Source of the DNA: Streptomyces chumphonensis
GTDB taxonomy: Bacteria; Actinomycetota; Actinomycetes; Streptomycetales; Streptomycetaceae
Assembly: GCF_014779715.1 (NCBI RefSeq)
Contig: NZ_JACXYU010000001.1
Coordinates: 1,054,001-1,118,000, forward strand
Length of the DNA stretch: 64,000 bases
Direction of reading: 5' to 3'
Every line of letters starts with the position of its first letter. The first letter of the stretch is position 1. Of the stretch, positions 43,441 through 52,680 are shown piece after piece. A model generated the notes under the pieces. That model ran no database searches, was not told the DNA's origin, and worked only from the letters and a program-made list of their open reading frames with translations. The position numbers and the translations under genes were made by a program.

Positions 43441-44781
43441 ATGGCCACGAACGGCACAGCCCGCAGAAGCACCAGACGTCCCACCCGGCTCGCCGCGATC
43501 GGCGTGTCCGCCCTGGTGACCGGTTCGCTCCTGGCCGGGTGCGCCGACGACGGCGGCTCGGACTCCGACACCGGCCGCGCCTCGGACGGTGACATCACGC
43601 TCAACGTCGGCCTGTTCGGCACGTTCGGGTTCCAGGAGGCCGGGCTGTACGAGGAGTACGAGAAGCTCAACCCCGGCGTCAGGATCGAGCAGAGCGTCGT
43701 CGAGCGCAACGAGAACTACTACCCGCAGCTCCTCACCCGGCTCGCGAGCAACAGCGGCCTCGCGGACGTCCAGGCCGTGGAGGTGGCGAACATCGCGGAG
43801 GTGACCGCCACCCAGGCCGACAAGTTCGTCGACCTCGGCGGGCAGGAGGGCGTCGACCAGGGCGACTGGTTCGACTGGAAGTGGCAGCAGGGCACCACGG
43901 CCGACGGCAGGACGATCGCGCTCGGCACCGACATCGGCCCCATGGCCATCTGCTACCGCAAGGACCACTTCGAGGCCGCCGGGCTGCCCACCGAGCGCGC
44001 GGAGGTGTCGAAGCTGTGGGCCGGCGACTGGGAGAAGTACCTGGAGACCGGTGAGGCGTTCATGGCCGACGGACCCGACGACGTGGCCTGGGTCGACTCC
44101 GCCTCCGGCCTCTACAGCGCCGCCATCTCCTCCTCCGAGAGCCGCTACTACGACGAGGACGGCGAGGTCGTCTACAAGGACAACCCCGACGTGCGGGCCG
44201 CATGGGACATCGCCACGGCCGCCGCCGAGGCGGGGATGACCGACCGGCACGAGCAGTTCACCCCACCGTGGGACAAGGCGATGAACAACGGCACGTTCGC
44301 CACGCTGTCGTGCCCCGCCTGGATGCTCGGCTACATCCAGGACAAGGGCGGCGACAAGAGCGCGGACCTGTGGGACGTCGCCGACGCCCCGCGCCCCGGC
44401 AACTGGGGCGGGTCCTTCCTCGGCGTGCCGGAGACGGCGAAGAACAAGGAGGAGGCCGCGAAGTTCGTCGCGTGGCTGACGGCCCCCGAGCAGCAGGCGA
44501 AGCTCTTCGAGGAGCGCGGCAGCTTCCCCAGCGCCCCCGCCTCCTACGAGACGCCCGCGGTCGCCGACGCCACGCACGACTACTTCGGTGACGCCCCCAT
44601 CGGCGAGATCTTCGCCCGTGCCGCCCAGGACATCCCGACGCAGATCATCGGCCCGAAGGACCAGATCATCGCCGAGAACATCGGCCGCAGCGGCGTCCGC
44701 CAGGTCGAGCAGAAGGGCCTCTCCCCCGAGGACGCCTGGCAGGAGGCGGTCAAGGCCGTCGACAACGCGCTCGACGAGTGA
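43441..44781 (+). CDS. cebE: Cello-oligosaccharide-binding lipoprotein
   Basis: 446 residues. Lipobox SLLAGCADD places the lipidated Cys near residue 35; the mature family-1 binding protein starts ITLNVGLFGTFGFQEAGLYE. It captures cellobiose and cellotriose outside the cell, signals that link cellulose use to development in Streptomyces. Assignment rests on the CebF/CebG permeases, the GH1 beta-glucosidase and the CebR-like operators. GGGAGAAAG lies about 11 bases before the ATG. Confidence 0.88.
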   Translation: MATNGTARRSTRRPTRLAAIGVSALVTGSLLAGCADDGGSDSDTGRASDGDITLNVGLFGTFGFQEAGLYEEYEKLNPGVRIEQSVVERNENYYPQLLTRLASNSGLADVQAVEVANIAEVTATQADKFVDLGGQEGVDQGDWFDWKWQQGTTADGRTIALGTDIGPMAICYRKDHFEAAGLPTERAEVSKLWAGDWEKYLETGEAFMADGPDDVAWVDSASGLYSAAISSSESRYYDEDGEVVYKDNPDVRAAWDIATAAAEAGMTDRHEQFTPPWDKAMNNGTFATLSCPAWMLGYIQDKGGDKSADLWDVADAPRPGNWGGSFLGVPETAKNKEEAAKFVAWLTAPEQQAKLFEERGSFPSAPASYETPAVADATHDYFGDAPIGEIFARAAQDIPTQIIGPKDQIIAENIGRSGVRQVEQKGLSPEDAWQEAVKAVDNALDE

Positions 44782-44789
44782 GGAACGGC

Positions 44790-45791
44790 ATGACCACCAC
44801 CGGTACGCCGGCCGCGCCGCCCCGCCCCGGCGGCGGCGCGGCCCCGCCGGAGGAGCGGCCGACGGCCCAGGAGCGGCGGCGGGCCCGCCGCAGCCGCCGC
44901 TACCAGCGCGACGTGCGGTGGAGTCCGTACGCGTTCGTGGCGCCGTTCTTCCTCTTCTTCGGCGCCTTCGGCCTCTTCCCGCTGCTCTACACCGGCTGGG
45001 CGTCGTTGCACCGGGTGTCCCTGACCGCGCCCACCGAGATGGAGTGGGCCGGCCTGCACAACTTCACCCGGCTGCTGGAGGACGAGTTCTTCTGGAACGC
45101 CCTGCGCAACACCTTCACCATCGGGGTGCTGTCCACCGTCCCGCAGCTGCTCATGGCGCTGGGGCTGGCCCACGTCCTCAACTACCGGCTGCGCGGCAGC
45201 ACGTTCTTCCGGGTCGTGATGCTCGCGCCGTACGCGACGTCCGTGGCGGCGGCGACGCTCGTCTTCGTCATGCTCTACGGACGCGACTACGGCATGATCA
45301 ACTGGGCGCTGGGCTTCGTCGGAATCGACGCCGTGGACTGGCAGAACGGCACCTGGACCTCGCAGTTCGCCGTCTCGACGATCGTGATCTGGCGCTGGAC
45401 GGGGTACAACACGCTGATCTACCTCGCCGCGATGCAGGCCGTGCCCCGGGACCTGTACGAGTCGGCGGCGCTGGACGGCGCCTCGCGCTGGCAGCAGTTC
45501 CTGCACGTGACGGTGCCCTCGCTGCGTCCGACGATCCTGTTCACCGTCGTCGTCTCGACGATCGGGGCGACGCAGCTCTTCGGCGAGGTGCTGCTGTTCA
45601 GCTCCGGCGGCGGAGCGGCGGGCGGTATCAACCACCAGTACCAGACGCTCGGGCTGTACCTGTACGAACAGGGCTGGGTGAACCTGCACCTGGGGCGGGC
45701 CTCCGCCATCGCCTGGATGATGTTCCTGATCCTGCTGCTCATCGCGCTGGTCAACCTGCTGGTCGCGCGACGGCTGCGGAAGAGCCAGTGA
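44790..45791 (+). CDS. cebF: Cello-oligosaccharide ABC permease
   Basis: 333 residues, MalF-type: long basic cytoplasmic N-terminus (ERRRARRSRRYQRDV), first membrane segment YAFVAPFFLFFGAFGLFPLL, and EAA loop DLYESAALDGASRWQQFLHV. ATG 44790 follows GAGGA by five bases; a GTG at 44778 would overlap the cebE stop but has no ribosome-binding site. The operon has no ATPase gene of its own; in Streptomyces the shared MsiK ATPase powers CebEFG. Confidence 0.88.
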   Translation: MTTTGTPAAPPRPGGGAAPPEERPTAQERRRARRSRRYQRDVRWSPYAFVAPFFLFFGAFGLFPLLYTGWASLHRVSLTAPTEMEWAGLHNFTRLLEDEFFWNALRNTFTIGVLSTVPQLLMALGLAHVLNYRLRGSTFFRVVMLAPYATSVAAATLVFVMLYGRDYGMINWALGFVGIDAVDWQNGTWTSQFAVSTIVIWRWTGYNTLIYLAAMQAVPRDLYESAALDGASRWQQFLHVTVPSLRPTILFTVVVSTIGATQLFGEVLLFSSGGGAAGGINHQYQTLGLYLYEQGWVNLHLGRASAIAWMMFLILLLIALVNLLVARRLRKSQ

Positions 45792-45801
45792 GGAGCCGGT
45801 C

Positions 45802-46710
45802 ATGACGTTGCTCAAGGACGCCCCGGCACGCCCGGCGCCGGCCGGTGACCGGCCGAGGGCCGGGCGTCGTCCCCGGGCGAAGGGGGCGGGCGGGCAGTTC
45901 CACGCGGGCCGGCTCGCCTACGCGCTCATCGCCCTCGTCACGGTGGTGTCGCTGTTCCCGCTGGTGTGGACGGCGGTCGCCGCCTCCCGCGACAACACGC
46001 GGCTGGCGGAGTCGCCGCCGCCGTTCTGGTTCGGCTCCAACCTGCCGAGGAACCTGGACATCGCCTGGCACGACGCCAACCTGGGCCTCGCACTGCTCAA
46101 CACGGCGTTCGTGGCCGGATCGATCGCGCTGGGCACGGTGCTGTTCGGCACGATCGCCGGGTTCGCCTTCGCCCGGCTGCGGTTCCGGTTCCGCACCGCC
46201 CTGCTCATGCTGACGATCGGCACGATGATGGTGCCGCCGCAGCTCAGCGTCGTGCCGCTGTTCATGGCCATCGCGGAGCTGGAGTGGACCAACCAGCTCC
46301 AGGCCGTCATCCTGCCGACCTTCGTCAGCGCGTTCGGGGTGTTCTTCATGCGCCAGTACCTGACACAGGCCCTGCCGGGCGAGCTGGTGGAGGCGGCCCG
46401 GGTGGACGGGGCGCACAGCCTGCGCATCGTCTGGCACGTGGTCTTCCCCGTGGCCCGCCCGGCGATGGCCGTCCTCGGCATGCTGACGTTCGTCATGGCG
46501 TGGAACGACTTCTTCTGGCCGATCATCGCCCTCACCCAGCAGAACCCGACCGTGCAGGTCGCACTGACGGGCCTGGGGCGCGGCTACATCCCCGACCAGT
46601 CGGTGATCATGGCCGGCGCGCTCCTGGGAACGCTGCCCCTGCTGCTCGTGCTGGCCGTGTTCGGCAAGCAGATCGTCGGCGGCATCATGCAGGGGGCCGT
46701 GAAGGGCTGA
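45802..46710 (+). CDS. cebG: Cello-oligosaccharide ABC permease
   Basis: 302 residues, MalG-type: LAYALIALVTVVSLFPLVW opening segment, EAA loop LVEAARVDGAHSLRIVWHVV, FVMAWNDFFWPII, and C-terminal GGIMQGAVKG like other CUT1 permeases. AGGAG lies 6 bases before the ATG and 11 bases separate it from cebF, so it is cotranscribed. Confidence 0.88.
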   Translation: MTLLKDAPARPAPAGDRPRAGRRPRAKGAGGQFHAGRLAYALIALVTVVSLFPLVWTAVAASRDNTRLAESPPPFWFGSNLPRNLDIAWHDANLGLALLNTAFVAGSIALGTVLFGTIAGFAFARLRFRFRTALLMLTIGTMMVPPQLSVVPLFMAIAELEWTNQLQAVILPTFVSAFGVFFMRQYLTQALPGELVEAARVDGAHSLRIVWHVVFPVARPAMAVLGMLTFVMAWNDFFWPIIALTQQNPTVQVALTGLGRGYIPDQSVIMAGALLGTLPLLLVLAVFGKQIVGGIMQGAVKG

Positions 46711-46805
46711 GGACCAGGCCACCCCGCCCGCGGCCCGCCCCCCGGGCCCGGCCGCCCCGCGCCGATCCCCCGAGACCGACCCTCCGACCACCTCACACCT
46801 AGCTT

Positions 46806-46819
46806 TGGGAGCGCTCTCA
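46806..46819. promoter_or_regulatory. CebR-type operator overlapping the bglC ribosome-binding site
   Basis: TGGGAGCGCTCTCA, one mismatch from the recalled CebR box, ends one base before the TTG start codon. Its GGGAG is also the only plausible Shine-Dalgarno for bglC. Confidence 0.7.
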
Positions 46820-46820
46820 G

Positions 46821-48251
46821 TTGACCAGCCATCCCGCCGCCGCCCCCGGCGGCTTCCCCGGCGGCTTCCTCTTCGGGTCCGCCACCTCCGCCTACCAGAT
46901 CGAGGGTGCCGCCGCGACGGACGGCCGGACGCCGTCCATCTGGGACACCTTCGCCCACACGCCCGGCCGGGTGCTCGGCGGCGACACCGGTGACGTCGCC
47001 GTCGACCACTACCACCGCTGGCGCGACGACCTGGACCTCATGGCCGGGCTCGGCCTCCACACCTACCGGTTCTCCGTCTCCTGGTCCCGCGTGCAGCCGC
47101 ACGGCACCGGGCCCGCCGACCAGCGCGGACTCGACTTCTACCGCGCGCTGGTCGACGGCCTCCTGGAGCGCGGCATCACTCCCTGGATCACGCTCTACCA
47201 CTGGGACCTGCCGCAGGAACTGGAGGACGCCGGAGGCTGGCCCGAACGCGACACGGCCGAGCGGTTCGCGGCGTACGCGGAGCTCGTGGCCGACGCGCTC
47301 GGCGACCGCGTCGAGCACTGGACCACGCTCAACGAGCCGTGGTGCAGCGCCTTCCTGGGCTACGCCTCGGGCGTCCACGCGCCGGGCCGGACGGACCCGG
47401 CCGCCGCCCTCCGCGCGGCCCACCACCTCAACCTGGGCCACGGGCTGGCCGTCCAGGCCCTGCGCCGCGCCCTCCCGGAGGGGACGAAGGTCGGGGTGAG
47501 CCTCAACCCGGCCGTGCCGCGCGCCCGCACCGACCGGGAGGCCGACCGCGCCGCCCGGGACCGCGTCATGGCCCTGGCCAACGGCGTCTTCGAGGGGCCG
47601 ATGCTGCACGGCGCCTACCCGCAGGTGCTGCTGGACACGACGGCGGGCATCACGGACTGGTCCTTCGTCCGCGACGGCGACCTGGACACCGCGCACCGGC
47701 CGCTGGACGCGCTCGGCGTCAACTACTACTCCCCGCTGCTGGTGTCGGCCGCCGACGGCCCCGGGGACGTCGAGCGGCGCGACGGGCACGGGGCCGGCGC
47801 GCACACGCCGTGGCCCGGCGCCGACGACATCGCCTTCCACCGGCCGGAGGGACTGCCCCTCACCCAGATGGGCTGGCCCGTCGACCCGAGCGGGCTGTCC
47901 GACCTGCTGCTGCGGCTCAGCCGCGAGGCTCCGGGGCTGCCGCTCTACATCACCGAGAACGGCATGGCCGCCGACGACAAGCCCGCCGACGACGGCACGG
48001 TCGACGACCCGGAGCGCGTCGCCTACCTGCACGGCCACCTGTCGGCGGTGCTGCGCGCGATGGAGCGGGGGGCCGACGTGCGGGGCTACTTCCTGTGGTC
48101 GCTGCTGGACAACTTCGAGTGGGCCTACGGCTACAGCAAGCGCTTCGGCGCGGTGTACGTCGACTTCGACACCCTGCGGCGCACGCCCAAGTCCAGCGCC
48201 GCCTGGTACGCCGAGCTGGCCCGCACCCGGACGCTGCCGCCGGCGCCCTGA
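46821..48251 (+). CDS. bglC: GH1 beta-glucosidase (cytoplasmic cellobiase)
   Basis: 476 residues, GH1 (beta/alpha)8 barrel: [15 protein letters not shown] at the N-terminus, [11 protein letters not shown], acid/base Glu in TLNEPW, nucleophile Glu in YITENGMA, and [20 protein letters not shown]. No signal peptide, so it hydrolyses imported cellobiose inside the cell. The start is TTG 46821 with GGGAG nine bases upstream, both adjoining the operator. It lies 110 bases after cebG. Confidence 0.92.
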   Translation: MTSHPAAAPGGFPGGFLFGSATSAYQIEGAAATDGRTPSIWDTFAHTPGRVLGGDTGDVAVDHYHRWRDDLDLMAGLGLHTYRFSVSWSRVQPHGTGPADQRGLDFYRALVDGLLERGITPWITLYHWDLPQELEDAGGWPERDTAERFAAYAELVADALGDRVEHWTTLNEPWCSAFLGYASGVHAPGRTDPAAALRAAHHLNLGHGLAVQALRRALPEGTKVGVSLNPAVPRARTDREADRAARDRVMALANGVFEGPMLHGAYPQVLLDTTAGITDWSFVRDGDLDTAHRPLDALGVNYYSPLLVSAADGPGDVERRDGHGAGAHTPWPGADDIAFHRPEGLPLTQMGWPVDPSGLSDLLLRLSREAPGLPLYITENGMAADDKPADDGTVDDPERVAYLHGHLSAVLRAMERGADVRGYFLWSLLDNFEWAYGYSKRFGAVYVDFDTLRRTPKSSAAWYAELARTRTLPPAP

Positions 48252-48258
48252 GCCCGGG

Positions 48259-48336
48259 GTGGGGCCGTCCGCCGGGGGTCGCGGCCCCACCTCCCGGCGT
48301 CCGCCCGCCGGTCGGTGGGGGCCGGCGGGCGGACGC
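48259..48336. terminator. Two tandem hairpin terminators between bglC and the histidine kinase
   Basis: First stem GTGGGGCCG/CGGCCCCAC (48259-48267 with 48282-48290); second a perfect 15-bp stem 48297-48311 with 48322-48336. They separate convergent genes. Confidence 0.8.
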
Positions 48337-48339
48337 GCC

Positions 48340-49746
48340 TCAGCCGGCGGGCCCGGACGGGACGGGCGGACGCGGCACCCCGGGGCCGGTGCCCCGACGG
48401 CGGGCCCGCCCGCCCCGGGTCCGGGCGCCCGACCGGCCGTGCGGGCCGTGCAGGGCGAGCCAGACCCGCACCTCCGTCCCGCCGAGGACCGAGTGGCCGA
48501 TGCGGACGTCGCCGCCGGTGGACTCCGCGAGGCGGCGCACGATGTCCAGCCCGAGCCCCGTGGAGCCCGGGCCGCCGTCGCCGTGGCCCCGGCGCAGGGC
48601 GGCGGCCGGGTCGGCGATGCCGGGGCCCGCGTCGGAGACGAGCACGATGACCGCGTCGTCGCCGTGGTGGACGTCCACGGAGAAGGCGGTGCCCTGCGGG
48701 GTGTGCCGGAAGACGTTGCCGAGCATGGCGTCGAGGGCGGCGGCCAGGTCCGCGCGGGCGACGGGCACCCGCACCGGCCGCTCCACCCCGGCGACGCGGA
48801 CCCGGCGGTCCTCGTCCTCCGCGAGGGCGGACCAGAACGCCATCCGCTCGCGCACGACCTCGGCCGCGTCGCAGGCGGCGCTCACGCCGTTGCCCGGCGC
48901 CTGCGGCTTCTGCTCGCGCGCCGTGCGGATGATGCGGTCGACCTCGCCCTCCAGCTGGGCCACGGCGTGCCGGGTCTGCTCGGCGGCGTCTCCCCCGCCG
49001 AGCGAGGCGGCGTTCAGGCGCAGCACCGTGAGCGGGGTGCGCAGCCGGTGCGAGAGGTCGGCGGCCAGCTCACGCTCGTTGGCGAGCAGCCGCACGACCT
49101 GGTCGGCCATGGAGTTGAACGCCAGGGCCGCGTCCCGCAGTTCCGCCGGGCCCTGCTCGGGCACCCGGGTGCCCAGCCGGCCCTCGCCCAGGTCCCGGGC
49201 GGCGGCGGCCAGGTGCTCGGCGGGGCGGACCAGCCGGGTCCCGAGCCGGTCGGCGATGGCCACCGAGCCGACGACGAGGGCGAGCCCGACGCCGCCGAGC
49301 AGCAGCCAGGCCGTCGTCACGCCCCGGCCGACCTCGCCGTGCGGCACGAAGACCTCGACCACGGCGATCCGGCCCGCGTCCACCGCCGTCGGCCGCAGCA
49401 GGGCGTAGCCGCCGTCGACACCGACAATCGTCGCCCGGTTCCCGTCCAGAGCGCCGGCCGAGGCGCGCATCGTCCCGATCTCCGTGGGGGCTCCGCCGTC
49501 GGCGGCGGGCACCCGCACGGCGAGCCGGCCGGCCGCCCCGGCCTGGGTGCTCGCCACGGCCCGCTGGAGCTGCTCGTGCTCGGCGGTGATGGCCAGCGCC
49601 GGGGAGACGGCGGCGGCCTGGCGTTCCGCGTCGGCGAACGCGCGGTCGCGGGCCAGCTCGCGCACGACCAGGCCGAGCGGGACGGCGAAGGCGATGACCA
49701 CCATCGCGGTCACCGCCAGCGACACCTTCACCAGCGCCCATCTCAC
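48340..49746 (-). CDS. Sensor histidine kinase
   Basis: 468 residues. Membrane segments at about 6-28 and 147-168 enclose a periplasmic sensor of about 120 residues, followed by HAMP (ADRLGTRLVRPAEHLAAAAR), H-box ELAADLSHRLRTPLTVLRLN with the phospho-His, N-box MLGNVFRHT, and G boxes VSDAGPGIAD and GSTGLGLDIVRRLAE. The last 35 residues are a basic Arg/Gly/Pro-rich tail. GTG 49746 overlaps the response-regulator stop (GTGA). Signal unknown. Confidence 0.9.
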   Translation of the reverse strand: MRWALVKVSLAVTAMVVIAFAVPLGLVVRELARDRAFADAERQAAAVSPALAITAEHEQLQRAVASTQAGAAGRLAVRVPAADGGAPTEIGTMRASAGALDGNRATIVGVDGGYALLRPTAVDAGRIAVVEVFVPHGEVGRGVTTAWLLLGGVGLALVVGSVAIADRLGTRLVRPAEHLAAAARDLGEGRLGTRVPEQGPAELRDAALAFNSMADQVVRLLANERELAADLSHRLRTPLTVLRLNAASLGGGDAAEQTRHAVAQLEGEVDRIIRTAREQKPQAPGNGVSAACDAAEVVRERMAFWSALAEDEDRRVRVAGVERPVRVPVARADLAAALDAMLGNVFRHTPQGTAFSVDVHHGDDAVIVLVSDAGPGIADPAAALRRGHGDGGPGSTGLGLDIVRRLAESTGGDVRIGHSVLGGTEVRVWLALHGPHGRSGARTRGGRARRRGTGPGVPRPPVPSGPAG

Positions 49747-50444
49747 CGCGCCGCCTCCGCCGGTGCCTCCAGCTTGACGCCGACGCCGCGCAGGGTGTGC
49801 AGGTAGCGCGGGCGGGCGGCCGTCTCGCCCAGCTTGCGGCGCAGCCAGGACAGGTGGACGTCGATCGTCTGGTCGTCGCCGTAGGACTGCCGCCACACCT
49901 CCGCGAGCAGGTCCCTGCGCGGGACGACGACGCCGGGGCGGGCCGCGAGGAAGGCGAGCAGGTCGAACTCACGCCGGGTCAGGTCGAGCGGCGTGCCGTC
50001 GAGGTGGGCCCGGCGGCGCAGCGGGTCGACGGCCAGCCCGCCGACGCGCAGGACGGTCCCGGCCGCCGGGCCGCCGCTGCCGCCGCCCGCCCGGCGCAGC
50101 ACGGCCGCCATGCGGGCCGAGAGGTGTTCCACGGAGAAGGGCTTGACGAGGTAGTCGTCCGCGCCGTCGTTGAGGAGCCGGACGATCTCGGCCTCGTCGT
50201 CCCGCGCGGTCGCGATGATGACGGGCGTCTGGGTGACGCCCCGGAGCATCTTCAGCGCCTCGGCGCCGTCCAGGTCCGGCAGCCCGAGGTCGAGGACGAC
50301 GACGTCGAACCCGATCTGCGCGACCTCGCGCAGCGCCGCGAGGGCCGTCCCGACACTGCGGACGCTGTGCCCGGCCTCGCCCAGGTGGCGGATCAGGGCG
50401 GACCGTACGAACGGGTCGTCTTCGACGACGAGGACGCGTGCCAT
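49743..50444 (-). CDS. OmpR-family response regulator
   Basis: 233 residues. Receiver with VVEDD acidic pair, phospho-acceptor Asp in VVLDLGLPD and Lys in YLVKPFSVEHL; C-terminal winged helix LTRREFDLLAFLAARPGVVV through RYLHTLRGVGVKLE. It is coupled to the histidine kinase. ATG 50444 has no Shine-Dalgarno but TACCGT seven bases upstream, so it is likely leaderless. Confidence 0.92.
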   Translation of the reverse strand: MARVLVVEDDPFVRSALIRHLGEAGHSVRSVGTALAALREVAQIGFDVVVLDLGLPDLDGAEALKMLRGVTQTPVIIATARDDEAEIVRLLNDGADDYLVKPFSVEHLSARMAAVLRRAGGGSGGPAAGTVLRVGGLAVDPLRRRAHLDGTPLDLTRREFDLLAFLAARPGVVVPRRDLLAEVWRQSYGDDQTIDVHLSWLRRKLGETAARPRYLHTLRGVGVKLEAPAEAAR

Positions 50445-50494
50445 GCGCGGCACGGTACGCACCTTGCTGACCGCTCCGCCATTAGGGTGAGGCG

Positions 50495-51115
50495 ATGCGA
50501 CAAGGATGGCTCCAGGGCGGGGCCTGGCTCCTGGCCACCGGAGCGGCGGTGACGCTGTCGTGGTTCGGTGTGCACACCGTCATGACCGGCACGGCCTACG
50601 ACCCGCCGGTGACGACGCCCGTCGCCCGGGCGGACGCCGCCGAGTCGGCCTCGGGGACGCCGCCCGTCGCCTCCTCCGCCACGCACCGGCCGCCCGGCTC
50701 CCCCGCGCCGCCGGAACCCGCGTCACCCGCCGCCCCCGACGACGGGGACGGCGCCCCCGGCAGCGGCGAAGGGGCGGACGGCGCGGGCGAGGAGTCCCCC
50801 GGGTCCGCGACCTCGCAGACGACGCCGACCGGGGAGCCCACCGCCGGAGAGACGCCCGAGGACGCCCCCGCGCAAGCGCCCGGGGAGGACCGGGGCGAGG
50901 TGCGCAGCTACACCGCCGACGGCGGGCGCGTCGCCTTCGACCTGCGCGCCGACTCGGCGTCGCTCGTCTCGGCGACCCCGCACTCCGGCTGGGAGGTGCG
51001 GGTGTGGACCCAGGAGCAGTGGGTGCGGGTGACGTTCAGCCGGGGCGACCGGTCCTCGTCGGTCTTCTGCACCTGGCACGACGGACCGCCCCGCGTGCAG
51101 GTGGACGAGCGCTGA
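50495..51115 (+). CDS. Membrane-anchored Pro/Ala-rich protein of unknown function
   Basis: 206 residues. One membrane segment at 9-30 (AWLLATGAAVTLSWFGVHTV), a low-complexity Pro/Ala/Ser/Glu stretch from about 38 to 132, and a small C-terminal domain (VRSYTADGGRVAFDLRADSA, GWEVRVWTQEQWVRVTFSRG) with one Cys. Probably exposed outside the membrane. It is divergent from the two-component genes, so it could be a sensed partner, which is inference. -10-like TAGGGT (50483-50488) is six bases before ATG. Confidence 0.7.
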   Translation: MRQGWLQGGAWLLATGAAVTLSWFGVHTVMTGTAYDPPVTTPVARADAAESASGTPPVASSATHRPPGSPAPPEPASPAAPDDGDGAPGSGEGADGAGEESPGSATSQTTPTGEPTAGETPEDAPAQAPGEDRGEVRSYTADGGRVAFDLRADSASLVSATPHSGWEVRVWTQEQWVRVTFSRGDRSSSVFCTWHDGPPRVQVDER

Positions 51116-51129
51116 CCGCACCCGGCGGC

Positions 51130-51152
51130 GGGGCGCGGGGCGTCGGCGCCCC
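51130..51152. terminator. Weak bidirectional terminator
   Basis: GGGGCGC (51130-51136) pairs with GCGCCCC (51146-51152) between convergent stops. Confidence 0.4.
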
Positions 51153-51167
51153 CGGAGGCGGGCCGCG

Positions 51168-52040
51168 TCAGGCGAAGGTGCCCGGGGGCGGCGGCGGGGA
51201 GGGGCGGGCGGTGGCGTCGGTGGCGGGACGGGCGCCGCCGGTGAAGTCGGCCAGCGCGCGGCCGTGTTCGAGCCGGGCCGGGTGGGGGTCGGCGGCGGCC
51301 CGCCGGGTCAGTTCCGCCACCGGCAGCGGCCGGGCGGCCGCCAGCAGGACGGCGTTGCCGAAGCGGCGGCCCCGCAGCACGGCGGGGTCGGCCGTCACGC
51401 ACACCTCGGGGAAGACGGCCAGCACGGTGGCGATCTGGGCCCGCAGGTGGGCCAGCGGGGGCCCGTCGGTCACGTTGACGGCGTACAGCCCGTCGGGGGC
51501 CAGGGCCCGGCGCACGTCCGCCAGGAACTCGACGGTGCCCAGGTGCGCGGGGGTGCGGGCGCCGTCGAAGACGTCCGTGACGACGAGGTCCGCCCACCCG
51601 TCGGGCACCTTGGCGAGCCCGGCGCGGGCGTCGGCGCCGCGCACCCGGATGCGCTGGCCGGCGTCCCACGGCAGGGCCCGCCGCACGAACGCGGTCAGTT
51701 CCCGGTCCACCTCGACGACCTGCTGGGTCGAGCGGGGACGGGTGGCGGCGACGTAGCGGGGCAGGCTGAGCGCGCCGCCGCCCAGGTGCACGGCGCGCAG
51801 CGGACGTCCCGGCGCGGGCGCCACGGCGACGTCGGCGGCGTGCCCGATGCGGCGCTGGTAGGCGAAGCCGAGGTGGGTGGGGTCGGCGAGGTCGACGGCG
51901 GACTGCGGCGCCCCGTCGAGCGTCAGCGTCCAGCCCCGCGGCCGGTCCGGGTCGGGCTCCAGCCGGGCCAGGCCGCCGGCCACCCGCTCGGTGACCGCCG
52001 CGCGGCCGCCCCGCTGCCGCTGCCCGGACCTGCTCGTCAT
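51168..52040 (-). CDS. Spermidine-synthase-like methyltransferase-fold protein
   Basis: 290 residues. RAVHLGGGALSLPRYVAATR (motif I), QQVVEVDRELTAFVRRALPW, RVRGADARAGLAKVPDGWAD, VVTDVFDGARTPAHLGTVEF and DGLYAVNVTDGPPLAHLRAQ match polyamine-synthase-fold proteins, but the catalytic Asp pair of true spermidine synthases is not clearly present (DVFDGA only). Bacterial members of this type often have unknown roles. ATG 52040 with GATACT six bases upstream suggests a leaderless message. Confidence 0.78.
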   Translation of the reverse strand: MTSRSGQRQRGGRAAVTERVAGGLARLEPDPDRPRGWTLTLDGAPQSAVDLADPTHLGFAYQRRIGHAADVAVAPAPGRPLRAVHLGGGALSLPRYVAATRPRSTQQVVEVDRELTAFVRRALPWDAGQRIRVRGADARAGLAKVPDGWADLVVTDVFDGARTPAHLGTVEFLADVRRALAPDGLYAVNVTDGPPLAHLRAQIATVLAVFPEVCVTADPAVLRGRRFGNAVLLAAARPLPVAELTRRAAADPHPARLEHGRALADFTGGARPATDATARPSPPPPPGTFA

Positions 52041-52129
52041 GGGCCCAGTATCCCGGCCGACGCGCGCCGGGCGCACGGCGGGCCCGCCCCGGCCGACGGC
52101 GCCGTCGGTGCGCGGGCCGCCGCCGGACG

Positions 52130-52612
52130 TCAGCGGCAGCGCTCGGCCACCTCGATGACGCGGGCCGCCTCCCGCAGGGCCGCGCGCAGCAGCGCGGGTT
52201 CGGTGGCCGGGGCGCCGGCGCCCTCCGGGGGAAGGAGCCAGCACGCGCCGGTGACGGGCGGCGGGGTGGCACGCCCGCCCCCGGCGGCCGGGACGTGCGT
52301 GGGGGCGCAGGCGCTGCCCGGCACGTCCCAGCCGTCGGCGGTCCCCGGTGGTACGAGGAAGCCGAGGGTGGCTCCGGTGCCGTCGTGCAGCACGGGGCCG
52401 GCGCTGTCCCACAGCCGCAGGATGTCGGCGGCCTCCAGACCCTCCCGGGCCGGGACGGTGACCAGGTCGCACGGTTCCCCGGCGACGGGCCGCGGGGGCC
52501 TGGGCCGGACGACGTCCGTCCGTGCGGTGTCCGCCGGTCCGGTACCGCGGCCCGGGTGCGGGCCTGACCGTGCCGTGGTTCGCGGTCCGTCGGTGTCCAG
52601 CAAGGGGACCAC
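52130..52612 (-). CDS. Hypothetical Streptomyces protein
   Basis: 160 residues from GTG 52612, with GAGG seven bases upstream. The core reads PCDLVTVPAREGLEAADILR, GPVLHDGTGATLGFLVPPGT, ACWLLPPEGAGAPATEPALL and AALREAARVIEVAERCR. This resembles the primase-polymerase-like small proteins of actinomycetes (compare the protein at 59610-60197) but without the catalytic acidic motif, so I do not assign a function. Confidence 0.6.
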   Translation of the reverse strand: MVPLLDTDGPRTTARSGPHPGRGTGPADTARTDVVRPRPPRPVAGEPCDLVTVPAREGLEAADILRLWDSAGPVLHDGTGATLGFLVPPGTADGWDVPGSACAPTHVPAAGGGRATPPPVTGACWLLPPEGAGAPATEPALLRAALREAARVIEVAERCR

Positions 52613-52680
52613 TCCTCCGCCTCACGCAGCTGTGCTTCGTGCCGAGTCCAACGGGTCGACCCCCCTCGGGGCTACGGCGC

